NCBI RefSeq assembly: GCF_014522205.1
Contig: NZ_CP046884.1
Span: 1,922,001-1,986,000 of the forward strand
From: Corynebacterium poyangense
GTDB lineage: Bacteria > Actinomycetota > Actinomycetes > Mycobacteriales > Mycobacteriaceae
Reading direction: 5' to 3'
DNA length: 64,000 nucleotides
Positions 49,457-58,366 of this stretch are shown here, piece after piece (within the stretch, counting starts at the first letter, position 1; each line of letters opens with the position of its first letter). A program made the translations under genes and the position numbers. The notes under the pieces were generated by a model. That model saw only the letters and a program-made list of their open reading frames with translations, was not told the origin of the DNA and searched no databases.

Positions 49457-50515
49457 CTAACTAATTGTTTCCAGCTCACTGGTAGCCATATCCATGAGAA
49501 CCGCTATTTTGCCCACCCCTGAAGCACGTCGAGCCATTTGTTCCAATGCTAATGACACCCCCGATAAACCTGTCTGGTGAGTAATTAAGCTACTAAATAG
49601 CTTTTGATGAAGAGTCAAGAACTTTAGAGGTTCAGTTAATCCTCCCTCACAATTTCTGGAACCGAGGATCTCAATTTCTTTAGTGGGCAGACTGCGTAAT
49701 GGAATCTGTGCGGAATGCTCAGAGATGCCAACAGCCACGACGCGTCCGGTGCAACCCACAACGTTAATAGCTGACTCAAAGCACTGCGGAACTCCGGTAG
49801 CCTCGATGACTATCTCAGGCCCAAACTGTCCAGCCCAAGCCGCGACGACCTCTTCGACACTTTCAACCCCCGCCAACACAACCCTATCAGCGCCGCATAC
49901 TTGAGCAGAGCGAATCCGATCAGCAACGGTGTCAATTGCTAAAACTTCACAACCTTTATCTTTCAATGCTCTAATAGCGATGAGGCCGATGGCTCCACAA
50001 CCAAAAACCACCGCCTTTTCCCCAGCACAGGCTTTACTTCGACGCACTGCATGATAGGCAATCGAGACTGGTTCAGTAAGCGCTGCGGTACGTAAATCTA
50101 ATGTCTTTGGTATAGCTACAATTCGTTCGGTTGGCACTGCGATCGTCTCGGTAAGGCCACCGTTCGTGTAGCACCCTAAAACCGATAGATCAGTACAGGC
50201 ATTTTCCCTTCCATTTAGGCACGGAGGACATACACCACAGGGAATTAGAGGGTGTATTACTACCGAATCCCCCACTTCCAGCGTTCTGCCATCCGCATCG
50301 ACCTGACCTGGCGCAACTTCTTTAATTGTCCCTGAGATTTCATGCCCCTGGACAATCGGAAATTCACATGCGTAGTGCCCCTCCCAAATGTGAATATCTG
50401 TCCCACAGAGTGTTACCGTGTGAACATCGACTAGAGCTTCATTTTCTTTACATTTTGGCGCTGGAAGATCGACGATCTCTATCAGCTTTTCCCCAACAGT
50501 TATTGCTCCTTTCAT
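49457..50515 (-). CDS. Zinc-dependent medium-chain alcohol dehydrogenase
   Basis: A 352-residue enzyme resembling sorbitol and threonine dehydrogenases. Catalytic zinc: LCGTDIHIWEG and QGHEISG; structural zinc cysteines in CGVCPPCLNGRENAC; Rossmann motif VFGCGAIGLIAI. Enzymes like this oxidise secondary alcohols to ketones with NAD(P). It is between the YciI-like gene (10 bases) and flavoprotein B (9 bases), which suggests it makes the ketone that flavoprotein B uses. It is clearly different from the ethanol-type adhP at 18.7 kb. Confidence 0.86.
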   Translation of the reverse strand: MKGAITVGEKLIEIVDLPAPKCKENEALVDVHTVTLCGTDIHIWEGHYACEFPIVQGHEISGTIKEVAPGQVDADGRTLEVGDSVVIHPLIPCGVCPPCLNGRENACTDLSVLGCYTNGGLTETIAVPTERIVAIPKTLDLRTAALTEPVSIAYHAVRRSKACAGEKAVVFGCGAIGLIAIRALKDKGCEVLAIDTVADRIRSAQVCGADRVVLAGVESVEEVVAAWAGQFGPEIVIEATGVPQCFESAINVVGCTGRVVAVGISEHSAQIPLRSLPTKEIEILGSRNCEGGLTEPLKFLTLHQKLFSSLITHQTGLSGVSLALEQMARRASGVGKIAVLMDMATSELETIS

Positions 50516-50525
50516 GATAAATTAT

Positions 50526-50804
50526 TCATCCTATATTTCCGAAAGCGGGATTCCATTCTCGAATTGGACGTTCTTTAATGAAGCCAGATTTCCAGAACGG
50601 ATCTTGATTTAATATATCTTTTAAGTAATCTTTCGATTCAGCTTCGAAGATGAGCAAAGCAGAAATTCCACCATCAGCAGGACCAGAAACTTTCAATATC
50701 CCCGATTCATGCAACCCTCGAAGAAATTCGACGTGGACAGGGCGGATTTCTGCCATTTCTTGGGGACTACCCTCATAAAAGTACTGAACAGCAAAAAGTG
50801 ACAT
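50526..50804 (-). CDS. YciI-like protein
   Basis: A 92-residue protein of the YciI / dimeric alpha-beta barrel fold (FAVQYFYEGSPQEMAEIRP, GGISALLIFEAES, DPFWKSGF). The ATG at 50804 has AGGAG 8 bases upstream. YciI relatives include muconolactone-isomerase-like enzymes and small dehydrochlorinases, often in aromatic pathways. First gene of a three-gene operon with a zinc dehydrogenase and flavoprotein B; a role in isomerising a ring intermediate is possible but unproven. Confidence 0.78.
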   Translation of the reverse strand: MSLFAVQYFYEGSPQEMAEIRPVHVEFLRGLHESGILKVSGPADGGISALLIFEAESKDYLKDILNQDPFWKSGFIKERPIREWNPAFGNIG

Positions 50805-50857
50805 TGAAATCACTCCTTTTCATGATAGCTAATTACAGATTAGGTTCAGTATTGTTC

Positions 50858-50869
50858 ATGGTTAACCAT
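50858..50869. promoter_or_regulatory. Perfect palindrome upstream of the YciI operon
   Basis: ATGGTTAACCAT is a perfect 12-base palindrome, 54 bases before the YciI start, in a 289-base AT-rich gap. It may be an operator of the nearby LysR or another regulator. I see no other gene or clear terminator in this gap. Confidence 0.45.
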
Positions 50870-51093
50870 CAATCAAGGATCAAATTCCACATTCTGTATA
50901 CTGTTTTTCAGCTTAATCCAAACGATACCTGCATTCTGCACCTACCTTAAGGAAATTAGATTACACTTAAAAATAAGTATAACCCTCCCATGATCCCCAA
51001 GAAAGAACATGTGAAGAGTTATAGTTACTAGAATTTAATAAGTTGCCACGCAAATTATGGAGCTGTCTTACACAAAGCTGTTGACATGATCAA

Positions 51094-51939
51094 TTAATCT
51101 TTTCTTTCCTGACCCTGCTGAAGAAAAGCTTCCCGCATCCGGGCCGGGTCCGCTTCTCTTCCCGTGAATATCCGAAAAGCATCTACCGCCTGACCTACTG
51201 CCATCCCCGTTCCATCAAGGGTTTTACACCCTAAGGCACGGGCTTCACGAAGAAGCTGCGTTTCAACCGGCATATACACGACGTCGCTTACCCAATGGCG
51301 AGGAGTAAGCCAAGAAGTATCGAAACTAGTTCCAGGGTGAGCTTGCATTCCCATAGGCGTTGCATTTACCACCCCAAATGATGCCGCAATGCTTTCTTCT
51401 AGAGCAGTTAATCCTATGCCCTCCACTTTATCCACTCCGAGAGCGGAATTTATATTATCTGCCAACAGACGAGATCGATTTTCATCCATATCGGCAATCA
51501 TTAGCCTCTTCACCCCTGCAGCTACCAGTGCATAGGCTACGGCATTACCGGCGCCCCCCGCACCAATTTGTACCACTACTTCACCGGAAATCTCACCCGG
51601 AAGACTACGCCCATACCCAGTAACGTCGGTATTATACCCAATGGTTTTACCATCTTTGATAACTACGGTATTTACCGCATTGATAGATGCTGCAACAGGA
51701 TCAATCTCATCCAATAATGGAATAATTTCTTGCTTATGCGGGTGAGTTATATTTAAACCCTGAAATCCGAAATCGATTGCACTTTCCAGAACCTCATTGA
51801 TAGATCTTTTCAACAAGAGCGTATCAATAATTCTATATACTATTGGACAGCCTTGATGAAAACCTTCGATTTCGTGCATTTTTGGAGTTCGGGATAAACC
51901 AATCCCATGCCCTATAAGGCCTAAAAGATAAGTTTTCAT
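51094..51939 (-). CDS. qsuD: Shikimate/quinate dehydrogenase
   Basis: A 281-residue enzyme; the ATG at 51939 has GAAAGGA 6 bases upstream. GHGIGLSRTPKMHE shows the SRTP type typical of the catabolic quinate/shikimate dehydrogenases of Corynebacterium, against SxSP in biosynthetic AroE. The catalytic Lys is in ITHPHKQ and the Asp in GYNTDVTGYG. The NAD(P) motif is GAGGAGNAVAYAL. It oxidises shikimate to 3-dehydroshikimate (and quinate to 3-dehydroquinate). Last gene of the eight-gene pcaH operon, after qsuB. A biosynthetic AroE should exist elsewhere. Confidence 0.86.
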   Translation of the reverse strand: MKTYLLGLIGHGIGLSRTPKMHEIEGFHQGCPIVYRIIDTLLLKRSINEVLESAIDFGFQGLNITHPHKQEIIPLLDEIDPVAASINAVNTVVIKDGKTIGYNTDVTGYGRSLPGEISGEVVVQIGAGGAGNAVAYALVAAGVKRLMIADMDENRSRLLADNINSALGVDKVEGIGLTALEESIAASFGVVNATPMGMQAHPGTSFDTSWLTPRHWVSDVVYMPVETQLLREARALGCKTLDGTGMAVGQAVDAFRIFTGREADPARMREAFLQQGQERKD

Positions 51940-51969
51940 AGAAAATCCTTTCATGGAAATAATTATTGT

Positions 51970-53772
51970 TTAAGTCGGTATCCCTCTAGTGTGGTCCCTC
52001 AGTACTCTATACTGCGCTGCCAGCCGCACCGCGGAATTAGCCCAGCCGTATCCACGATAGCCATTAATTCGTTGAGCAATTTCTACGTAAATATTTCCAG
52101 AATCACCAAAGTTTTCTGTATAGAAATGCAGATACTCGCCCTGATCATCTCTGTCATACAAGAGATTTAAATCACGATATGTGTTTATAAATTTTTCCGG
52201 CAAATCATAGCGCGCAGTTAAATCATCATAATAATTATCCGGAATTTCAAGAATATTCAATCCTCTAGATCGACACTGGCGCGCGCACTCAATCGCATTG
52301 TCAGTATTAAAGGTCAGATGCTCCGGATAAGATGCAACAAGGAAATCTCCTTGCTCCGAAGCTTCAGGTGCCACGTTTAGTGCAAGACGAATTCCGCCTT
52401 CCATAGATTGACTGGTTACTAAACCAGCAGGCGTAGGTACCTGTTCGACAGGAGATGCTTCCAGGCCTAACAACGAGGTAAAAAATAACCGAGCCTCATC
52501 TAACCGGTGCCACGGTTGAGCCAAAGTAACGTGATCAATTCCGGTTAATATCGAAGGCTCTGCTTTCTGTACCGCATGAAATTCAGACAGCCATTTATGT
52601 CCGCTGTCACAAAAATAGATTTCTGTCCCGTCGGGAGCATACACAGCAGGAAGCCGAATTTCTCCTTCCTCTTCAGAGCGCTCTACTTGGCGCACCCCTA
52701 GCTGCCGTGCTCTTTGTATCGCACCTTCCGAAGAGTTCACAGAAATCCCGAGTGCTGTCAGCTCTGCTGGTGCACCATTAGGGCCCAAGTCTTGCACTAC
52801 AACTGTTATTTCACCTGCTCGCCATACTTGAAAATCTGTTTTACGGCGGTGGTATCCACCTAGTCGAAAACCCAATTGGTGCAGGATCTTTGACACCTCT
52901 CCGACATTTCCGGTTTTTAATTCGACGAAGTTATAAGCCAAAGACTGAGGGGCATCAGGCAGCCGACACAATCCGGCTTGATCGGCAACCCATCTCAAGG
53001 AGCGTTGCCCATCAATTGCGGTTCGAAGAGCATCAGCCTCTCGAAATGAGTCATTAAAGATTTCTAAAGATAGCGGCCCAGAATACTTTTTTAGATATGA
53101 CACGAATTTTGGCAGATTGAGCTCGCCTTCACCAGGAAAAACACGAGAGTGCCTTGACCAATCCAGGAGATTCATATCCTTGCGGGGAGCATCAGCTAAT
53201 TGAACGAAGAAGATCTTGTCAGCGTCCAGCTCAGCTATTCCAGCAGGATCATCGTTTCTAGATAAAATATGAAAGCTGTCAAGACATACGCCAATTCTTC
53301 GATGCGCTGCTTTCATCACTATGTCATAGGAATGGCGAAAAGTATTGACAAATTTTCCCCAGGCTAAAGCTTCATAAGCGATCCACATATCGTAGCGCTC
53401 TGCTAATTTGCCTGCCTCATTAAGTTGTTGCGCTACAACTTCGTCATCGTTAATAGTTGCGGTAGCTACGTTAGAGCACAGAAGGATCATCTTGCACCCA
53501 AGCCGCTGCATCAATTGGAATTTAGCTTCTAAACGTCGCAGATTCTTCCGAAAAAGCTCTTGCTCCACGCCCTCAAAATCTCGAAAAGGTTGAAAGAGCT
53601 CAATGGTTAAACCAAGTTGCTCCGCTCTCTCTCGTATTTGTTCCGGAGAGTGTGGAGAGACTGTTAAGTCTTGCTCAAAGATCTCAACGCCCTGGAAACC
53701 AGCATCTGATGCGGAACGAAGTTTCTCCGCTAAGGTTCCAGACAGGCAAACGGTAGCAATAGAAGTACGCAT
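51970..53772 (-). CDS. qsuB: 3-dehydroshikimate dehydratase, two-domain QsuB type
   Basis: A 600-residue protein with an N-terminal TIM-barrel dehydratase (residues 1-270: metal ligands likely in AYEALAWG, VCLDSFHI and LSLEIFND) and a C-terminal vicinal-oxygen-chelate domain like 4-hydroxyphenylpyruvate dioxygenase (GIDHVTLAQPWHRLDEA, NIYVEIAQRINGYRGYGW). This is the layout of C. glutamicum QsuB. The enzyme removes water from 3-dehydroshikimate to give protocatechuate. It starts 5 bases after the permease gene and is followed by qsuD. Confidence 0.92.
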   Translation of the reverse strand: MRTSIATVCLSGTLAEKLRSASDAGFQGVEIFEQDLTVSPHSPEQIRERAEQLGLTIELFQPFRDFEGVEQELFRKNLRRLEAKFQLMQRLGCKMILLCSNVATATINDDEVVAQQLNEAGKLAERYDMWIAYEALAWGKFVNTFRHSYDIVMKAAHRRIGVCLDSFHILSRNDDPAGIAELDADKIFFVQLADAPRKDMNLLDWSRHSRVFPGEGELNLPKFVSYLKKYSGPLSLEIFNDSFREADALRTAIDGQRSLRWVADQAGLCRLPDAPQSLAYNFVELKTGNVGEVSKILHQLGFRLGGYHRRKTDFQVWRAGEITVVVQDLGPNGAPAELTALGISVNSSEGAIQRARQLGVRQVERSEEEGEIRLPAVYAPDGTEIYFCDSGHKWLSEFHAVQKAEPSILTGIDHVTLAQPWHRLDEARLFFTSLLGLEASPVEQVPTPAGLVTSQSMEGGIRLALNVAPEASEQGDFLVASYPEHLTFNTDNAIECARQCRSRGLNILEIPDNYYDDLTARYDLPEKFINTYRDLNLLYDRDDQGEYLHFYTENFGDSGNIYVEIAQRINGYRGYGWANSAVRLAAQYRVLRDHTRGIPT

Positions 53773-53777
53773 AAGTT

Positions 53778-55067
53778 TTAACTTCCGGTGGATGAACTAA
53801 TAATTGATGCAGTTCGAAGAGAAGTAGAGACAGAAAAAATTACAGCTCCCAAGGCGCCTACGGCAGCAAATGCGAAGAATCCCCAAGGGTAAGCGTAACC
53901 AGCTCCAGCTAGAGTTCCGGCTAATATGGGACCACAAATCGCGCCGATTCTGCCAACTCCCGCAGAAAAGCCCATTGCCGTCGCGCGTATGGATGAAGGA
54001 TGATTGGCTGCGGTGAAACCGTAGATTAAAACTTGAGAGCTAAAAACAAAGATTCCGGTGATAAAGACCACACCATATAGCGCAATCATCGGCATTCTGA
54101 CTGCAAGTAAAGCCAAGAATATTGCCGAGGCGATGAACCATATCAAAGCCGTCGTACGGGGAGTGAGGTTATCTGACAGCCGGCCCGCAACGAGAAGACC
54201 CACTACGGCTCCGACGTTGAGAATGAGAAGAAATCCTAAGGAATCTCCCATCGGGTAGTTTGCTGCGCGCATAATTTGAGGTAGCCAGGTATTCAACCCA
54301 TAAACCAAGAGAAGCCCCATGAACGATGTACCCCAGATCGCTATGGTATTTCTCCGGTAACGGGGAGCAAAAAGTGCAAGCACGGAACTTTTTTCGGCGA
54401 CGTTGGCGTTTTCTTGACGGTCAAAGTCGTCGTGGAGGTCCAATCCCCACTGCTCCGCGATACTGTGGGCTTCTTTTTTCTTTCCAATATTGATCAAATA
54501 GTGCGGAGATTCTGGGAGTAACCAAATCAAAAATGGAACCAGCACGATACCGGCCGCTCCTCCGATGAGGAACATTGATGGCCATCCGAAATGCGAGATG
54601 AGATAGAGAGCAAGTACCGCGGTCAATACCGCGCCCACATGGTATCCCGTCATAAGTGCGGTTGATGCGGATCCCGCTTTTGCTCCGCCTCGGAATTCGG
54701 TTACCAATGCCATGGCAATTGGCAGAGCACCGCCTAGACCAAGGCCCGCTAGAAATCGCAATGCAATAAACCACCCCACTGATGGGTGAAGCGCCAAAGG
54801 GAGAGTGAATAACGAGAAAAGGAACACGGCAGAGATGAGGACTTTTCGACGTCCGAATCTGTCGGTAATGGTTCCGATAGTTACTGCCCCTATTGTCATG
54901 CCAACCAGGCCGGAAGTAGTTACTTCCGTCGCCTGGGCTGAAGTCAGCTCCCAATTGGGGTCTTCCAACATGTGCGGTAATACCGTTCCAAGAACAACTA
55001 AATCGAAGCCATCTAGGAGAGCAGCCAACCAACAAAGAGTCAGGATAATTCCAGTTGAACGCTTCAT
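53778..55067 (-). CDS. Aromatic acid:H+ symporter, AAHS family (PcaK-like)
   Basis: A 429-residue, 12-segment MFS permease. LDGFDLVVLGTVLP in helix 1 carries the DGxD-type motif of the AAHS family, and TDRFGRRKVL is the usual loop 2-3 motif. LLPESPHYL lies in the middle. In this operon, directly after pobA and before qsuB, it probably takes up 4-hydroxybenzoate, protocatechuate or shikimate-type acids. The start overlaps the pobA stop (ATGA). Confidence 0.86.
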   Translation of the reverse strand: MKRSTGIILTLCWLAALLDGFDLVVLGTVLPHMLEDPNWELTSAQATEVTTSGLVGMTIGAVTIGTITDRFGRRKVLISAVFLFSLFTLPLALHPSVGWFIALRFLAGLGLGGALPIAMALVTEFRGGAKAGSASTALMTGYHVGAVLTAVLALYLISHFGWPSMFLIGGAAGIVLVPFLIWLLPESPHYLINIGKKKEAHSIAEQWGLDLHDDFDRQENANVAEKSSVLALFAPRYRRNTIAIWGTSFMGLLLVYGLNTWLPQIMRAANYPMGDSLGFLLILNVGAVVGLLVAGRLSDNLTPRTTALIWFIASAIFLALLAVRMPMIALYGVVFITGIFVFSSQVLIYGFTAANHPSSIRATAMGFSAGVGRIGAICGPILAGTLAGAGYAYPWGFFAFAAVGALGAVIFSVSTSLRTASIISSSTGS

Positions 55068-56233
55068 GAGGTGAGTTCCTTTGCTTGAGTACCTACATAT
55101 TGTTCAGCTAAGAATCGACGACCGGCTTCGGAATCTAATACGGAACGAAGCTGCGCTATTCTACGTCGCGCGGAAAAATGGTTTTCCCCCTTGGTTGCAT
55201 GAAGCAAAGAAGACATCCACCAACTAAACTGCTGGGCACGCCATACATGAGGTAAAGCGAATTCAGTGTACTTATCTAGTAAATCAGTATGACCGGTCTT
55301 AACGGCCCGAATTAACCCGGGAGCTAAAACCTCAACATCCGCTACTGCTAAATTTAATCCTTTAGCCCCAGTTGGCGGAACAGTATGGGCAGAATCTCCC
55401 GCCAAATATAGATTTCCACGCTGCATAGGTTCGGTGACTGCGGATCGGAATCGCAATACTGCTTTTTCAGTAATATTACCTTCTGAAACAGTTATCTCAT
55501 TCGAATCAGCCCGCAAATGAAGCTGTTCCCATATTCTTTCTTCGGGCCAATCTTCAGGCTGATCATTGGGATCACATTGCAGATAATATCGCTGCACATT
55601 CTCATTACGCTTGGAAATTAAAGCAAAACCGGCTGGGTGCGTCGCATAAATTAACTCTGAATGGGTTGGGGGGGCTTCTACCAGCAATCCAAACCAGGCG
55701 TACGGATATTCGTGACGTGCACGTACTTCAGCAACCTTTTGACGCCATGGAGAGGCTGAACCATCGGCAGCTACCACATGATCAGCACGTATGTGAGTGA
55801 TCTCGCCCGCCGGTGTTTCGATAGTGACAACTTCACCTTCGATATCTCGTACGGTGGTGTTAAAAAGAATCGTTCCTTTATCTTTTAGACGACGGGAAAT
55901 GAAATCCTTTAAAAACTCATGCTGGGGATAGATTGCCGCGGTTTTTCCCGTTAATCCATATAAGTCAATTCGTGTTCTGTTACCGTCAACACTGATTTCA
56001 ATTCCCTCTTCAGGAATTCCTTCACGAGCAACTCGATCTCCAACTCCAGTTCGCTTCATTAAGTCTAGAGTTGCAGGTTCCAAGATTCCCGCTCGAATCG
56101 TTCCTTCTACTTCTTCCCTAGAACGCTTTTCTAAAACAATTGATTCAACACCGTCTAAATGCAGTAAATGGGATAAAGTTAAGCCAGCAGGCCCAGCCCC
56201 GATAATAAGAACCGGAGTGTGGTTGTGGTTCAT
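55064..56233 (-). CDS. pobA: 4-hydroxybenzoate 3-monooxygenase
   Basis: A 389-residue flavoprotein hydroxylase of normal length. FAD motif VLIIGAGPAGLTLSHLL, the DG motif VVAADGSASPWR, and the GDSAHTVPPTGAKGLNLA segment are those of PHBH. It converts 4-hydroxybenzoate to protocatechuate. In C. glutamicum pobA is away from the pca genes; here it is inside the pcaHGBC operon, with 4-base overlaps on both sides. Confidence 0.95.
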   Translation of the reverse strand: MNHNHTPVLIIGAGPAGLTLSHLLHLDGVESIVLEKRSREEVEGTIRAGILEPATLDLMKRTGVGDRVAREGIPEEGIEISVDGNRTRIDLYGLTGKTAAIYPQHEFLKDFISRRLKDKGTILFNTTVRDIEGEVVTIETPAGEITHIRADHVVAADGSASPWRQKVAEVRARHEYPYAWFGLLVEAPPTHSELIYATHPAGFALISKRNENVQRYYLQCDPNDQPEDWPEERIWEQLHLRADSNEITVSEGNITEKAVLRFRSAVTEPMQRGNLYLAGDSAHTVPPTGAKGLNLAVADVEVLAPGLIRAVKTGHTDLLDKYTEFALPHVWRAQQFSWWMSSLLHATKGENHFSARRRIAQLRSVLDSEAGRRFLAEQYVGTQAKELTS

Positions 56234-56601
56234 AATTCCTCCTTGACAGCTTGATCAAGTAGAGCAAACCCATGATTGGAATTGGGAACTCCGGCATAAA
56301 TCGCGGTATGCAAGAGAACTTCTCCGAGAGTGTCAGCGCTAATACCTGCCCGTAGCGCTGCTCGAAGGTGCATATCGAGTTCTCCGTCATTACCAACTGC
56401 AGTGAGAATCGCAATTGTTAATAAGCGACGCTGAGTATGGTCTAACCCTTCTCGGTTCCAAATATCCCCCCATGCGGTTCTAGTAATAAAGTTTTGAAAA
56501 GGCTCAGTTACTGGTGTTTGTTTAGCTAAGGCTCGGTCCACATGAGCGTCGCCAAGAACAGCACGTCGATTTTTCATTCCTTGCTCATAGCGGTCAGTCA
56601 T
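56230..56601 (-). CDS. pcaC: 4-carboxymuconolactone decarboxylase
   Basis: A 123-residue protein of the CMD/AhpD-like family (RRLLTIAILTAVGNDGELDMH, then LLHTAIYAGVP). The ATG at 56601 has GAGGAG 6 bases upstream and overlaps the end of pcaB by 8 bases. It makes 3-oxoadipate enol-lactone. It is a single-domain PcaC, not a PcaL fusion. Confidence 0.93.
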   Translation of the reverse strand: MTDRYEQGMKNRRAVLGDAHVDRALAKQTPVTEPFQNFITRTAWGDIWNREGLDHTQRRLLTIAILTAVGNDGELDMHLRAALRAGISADTLGEVLLHTAIYAGVPNSNHGFALLDQAVKEEL

Positions 56602-57718
56602 AACAATCTCCTCGAAGAATGGTGTCAACTAATTCAGCAGCATGGCCGACACTTTGCTTTCCCGTTTCGGCCTGCTTTAGGTTTCTTGACATTGTTTCGG
56701 TGTAGACCTGGAGGCCACTTAAAGCAGCATTTATTCGGGCTTGCGCCGACCCAGCACACGCAGCTAGTTCCCTTATGCTGCGCCATTCGGCGTGCCACTC
56801 CCCAATAGCTCGTTGTTGAAGATGGACCGCACACGTTGTCAACATGTTCAAGTATCCGGGTGCTTGTAGGGCATATCCTCGCGCTGCAATAGCAGCTGCG
56901 GGGTTAGCTTTGTGGGGCATTGCGGACGAACCACCCGGATTAGCTTCTTGGACCTCAGCAATTTCCGTAGCAGAAAAAGCGATTAAATCTGTTGCGATCT
57001 TGTTTGCTGCAATAGCGGTCTCGCAGAGACTGTTGGCTATCTTTAACATGGGGGTTCGATCGGTGTGCCAAACCATGGGACGAGAGACTAAGCCAAGCTC
57101 TTCTGCAATGATTTCATGCATTTTCATCCCATGCGGATACACTGCAGCTAAAGTGCCGGTGGCGCCAGCAAATTGCACCGGAAAAACAAGAGCATCAAGG
57201 TCCCGGCGGGCTTCTTGCAATTGCTGCCACCATAAAGCGGCACATAAACCAAAGGTTGTTGGGGTTGCTTGTTGACCTAAAGTATGGCCAATAACAGGAG
57301 AATTCCGGTGAGTAAGCGCTAAGGTTTTCAGTAGCTCCAAATTCTCATCTACAAGCACAAGAAGCTGCCTAATGGCTTTTCTCATTACCAGCATCAATGA
57401 ACTATCTATGGCATCTTGACTCGTCGCTCCGACATGTATCCCCTGAGGACTCTTTGCCTTGAGCTCTTTAACCAGAGGAATAACCGGATTAGCACCACTA
57501 ATCGCGGAACGAGAGAGATCTTCGAGCTTCAAGTCAAAATCCTCGATGACGTGAAGTGCTTGTTCTAGGCCACTGGAATCTATTAATCCAACCTGACATG
57601 CTGCTTTTGCGACAGCTTTTTCAAAGTCAACCAAACCACCAAGAAATGCCTCGTCACTAAGACAATGGTGGACTCTGGTGTCTCCGCCAGCTAAATCCGC
57701 ATAGGTGGATCTGCTCAC
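56594..57718 (-). CDS. pcaB: 3-carboxy-cis,cis-muconate cycloisomerase
   Basis: A 374-residue member of the fumarase/adenylosuccinate lyase superfamily, with the signature GGSSAMPHKANP near residue 250 and HVGATSQDAIDSSLML early on. It closes carboxymuconate to the lactone. It is shorter than many PcaB proteins (about 450) but carries the main motifs. It lies 13 bases after pcaG. Confidence 0.92.
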   Translation of the reverse strand: MSRSTYADLAGGDTRVHHCLSDEAFLGGLVDFEKAVAKAACQVGLIDSSGLEQALHVIEDFDLKLEDLSRSAISGANPVIPLVKELKAKSPQGIHVGATSQDAIDSSLMLVMRKAIRQLLVLVDENLELLKTLALTHRNSPVIGHTLGQQATPTTFGLCAALWWQQLQEARRDLDALVFPVQFAGATGTLAAVYPHGMKMHEIIAEELGLVSRPMVWHTDRTPMLKIANSLCETAIAANKIATDLIAFSATEIAEVQEANPGGSSAMPHKANPAAAIAARGYALQAPGYLNMLTTCAVHLQQRAIGEWHAEWRSIRELAACAGSAQARINAALSGLQVYTETMSRNLKQAETGKQSVGHAAELVDTILRGDCYD

Positions 57719-57731
57719 AGCGCTCTACTCC

Positions 57732-58349
57732 TTAGTGAGTGTCAAAAAATGGGGTTTCTTTTGTAGGGTCTTCATGCTGCACTTGAATATCAAAGCGGTA
57801 ACCACCCGGTACTTCTTGTGCAATTAAAAGATGACGACGCTCTTCTGGGACGATTTCTAATACTGGGTCAGTAGCGGATTCATCCGCTAAGTACATTCTG
57901 GTGTACAACCGCTCAAGCATCCCCCTGGCGAAAACTCCGACTTTGAAATGAGCCGCTTCTTGACCACGAGATCCGGGTTTCAATGTCGTAAAAGTAACCT
58001 CACCAGCGTCGTTAACCATGCCTCGACCTAAGCCCCTAAAGCCTTCAGGGCTAGCCTGATCGCAGTCCGGGTCTAGGGGTGAGTTATAGATACCTGCGCA
58101 GTTAGTTTGCCAAATCTCAATCATGGCGTCAGCAATCGGTTCTCCGGCGCCGTCAGTTACCGAAATAGTCACCTCGATAGCATTAGGATCTGTAGGATCC
58201 ACCATAATTTCAGAACCCTCACGAGTCAGCCCAATGTGAACATAAGGACCCACAGTTTGACTCGGTGTGATCCCCCACTCAGCCTCATCCTGATCTGTTA
58301 TAGCGGACTGATGGTAGCGAAATTCACCTGTTTTCATATTGTCAATCAT
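57732..58349 (-). CDS. pcaG: Protocatechuate 3,4-dioxygenase alpha subunit
   Basis: A 205-residue alpha subunit (PSQTVGPYVHIGL, MIEIWQTNCAGIYNSP, FKVGVFARGMLERLYTRMYL). I take the ATG at 58349, with GGGGAA upstream, in preference to a GTG that overlaps the pcaH stop. Like other alpha subunits it lacks the iron-binding His pair and pairs with PcaH. Confidence 0.93.
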   Translation of the reverse strand: MIDNMKTGEFRYHQSAITDQDEAEWGITPSQTVGPYVHIGLTREGSEIMVDPTDPNAIEVTISVTDGAGEPIADAMIEIWQTNCAGIYNSPLDPDCDQASPEGFRGLGRGMVNDAGEVTFTTLKPGSRGQEAAHFKVGVFARGMLERLYTRMYLADESATDPVLEIVPEERRHLLIAQEVPGGYRFDIQVQHEDPTKETPFFDTH

Positions 58350-58366
58350 TTGATTTCCCCGTTTCA

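Noticed and set aside
54421..55035. 204-codon frame within the AAHS permease on the same strand
   Set aside because: Overlaps a complete 12-segment permease in another frame; its translation resembles no family.
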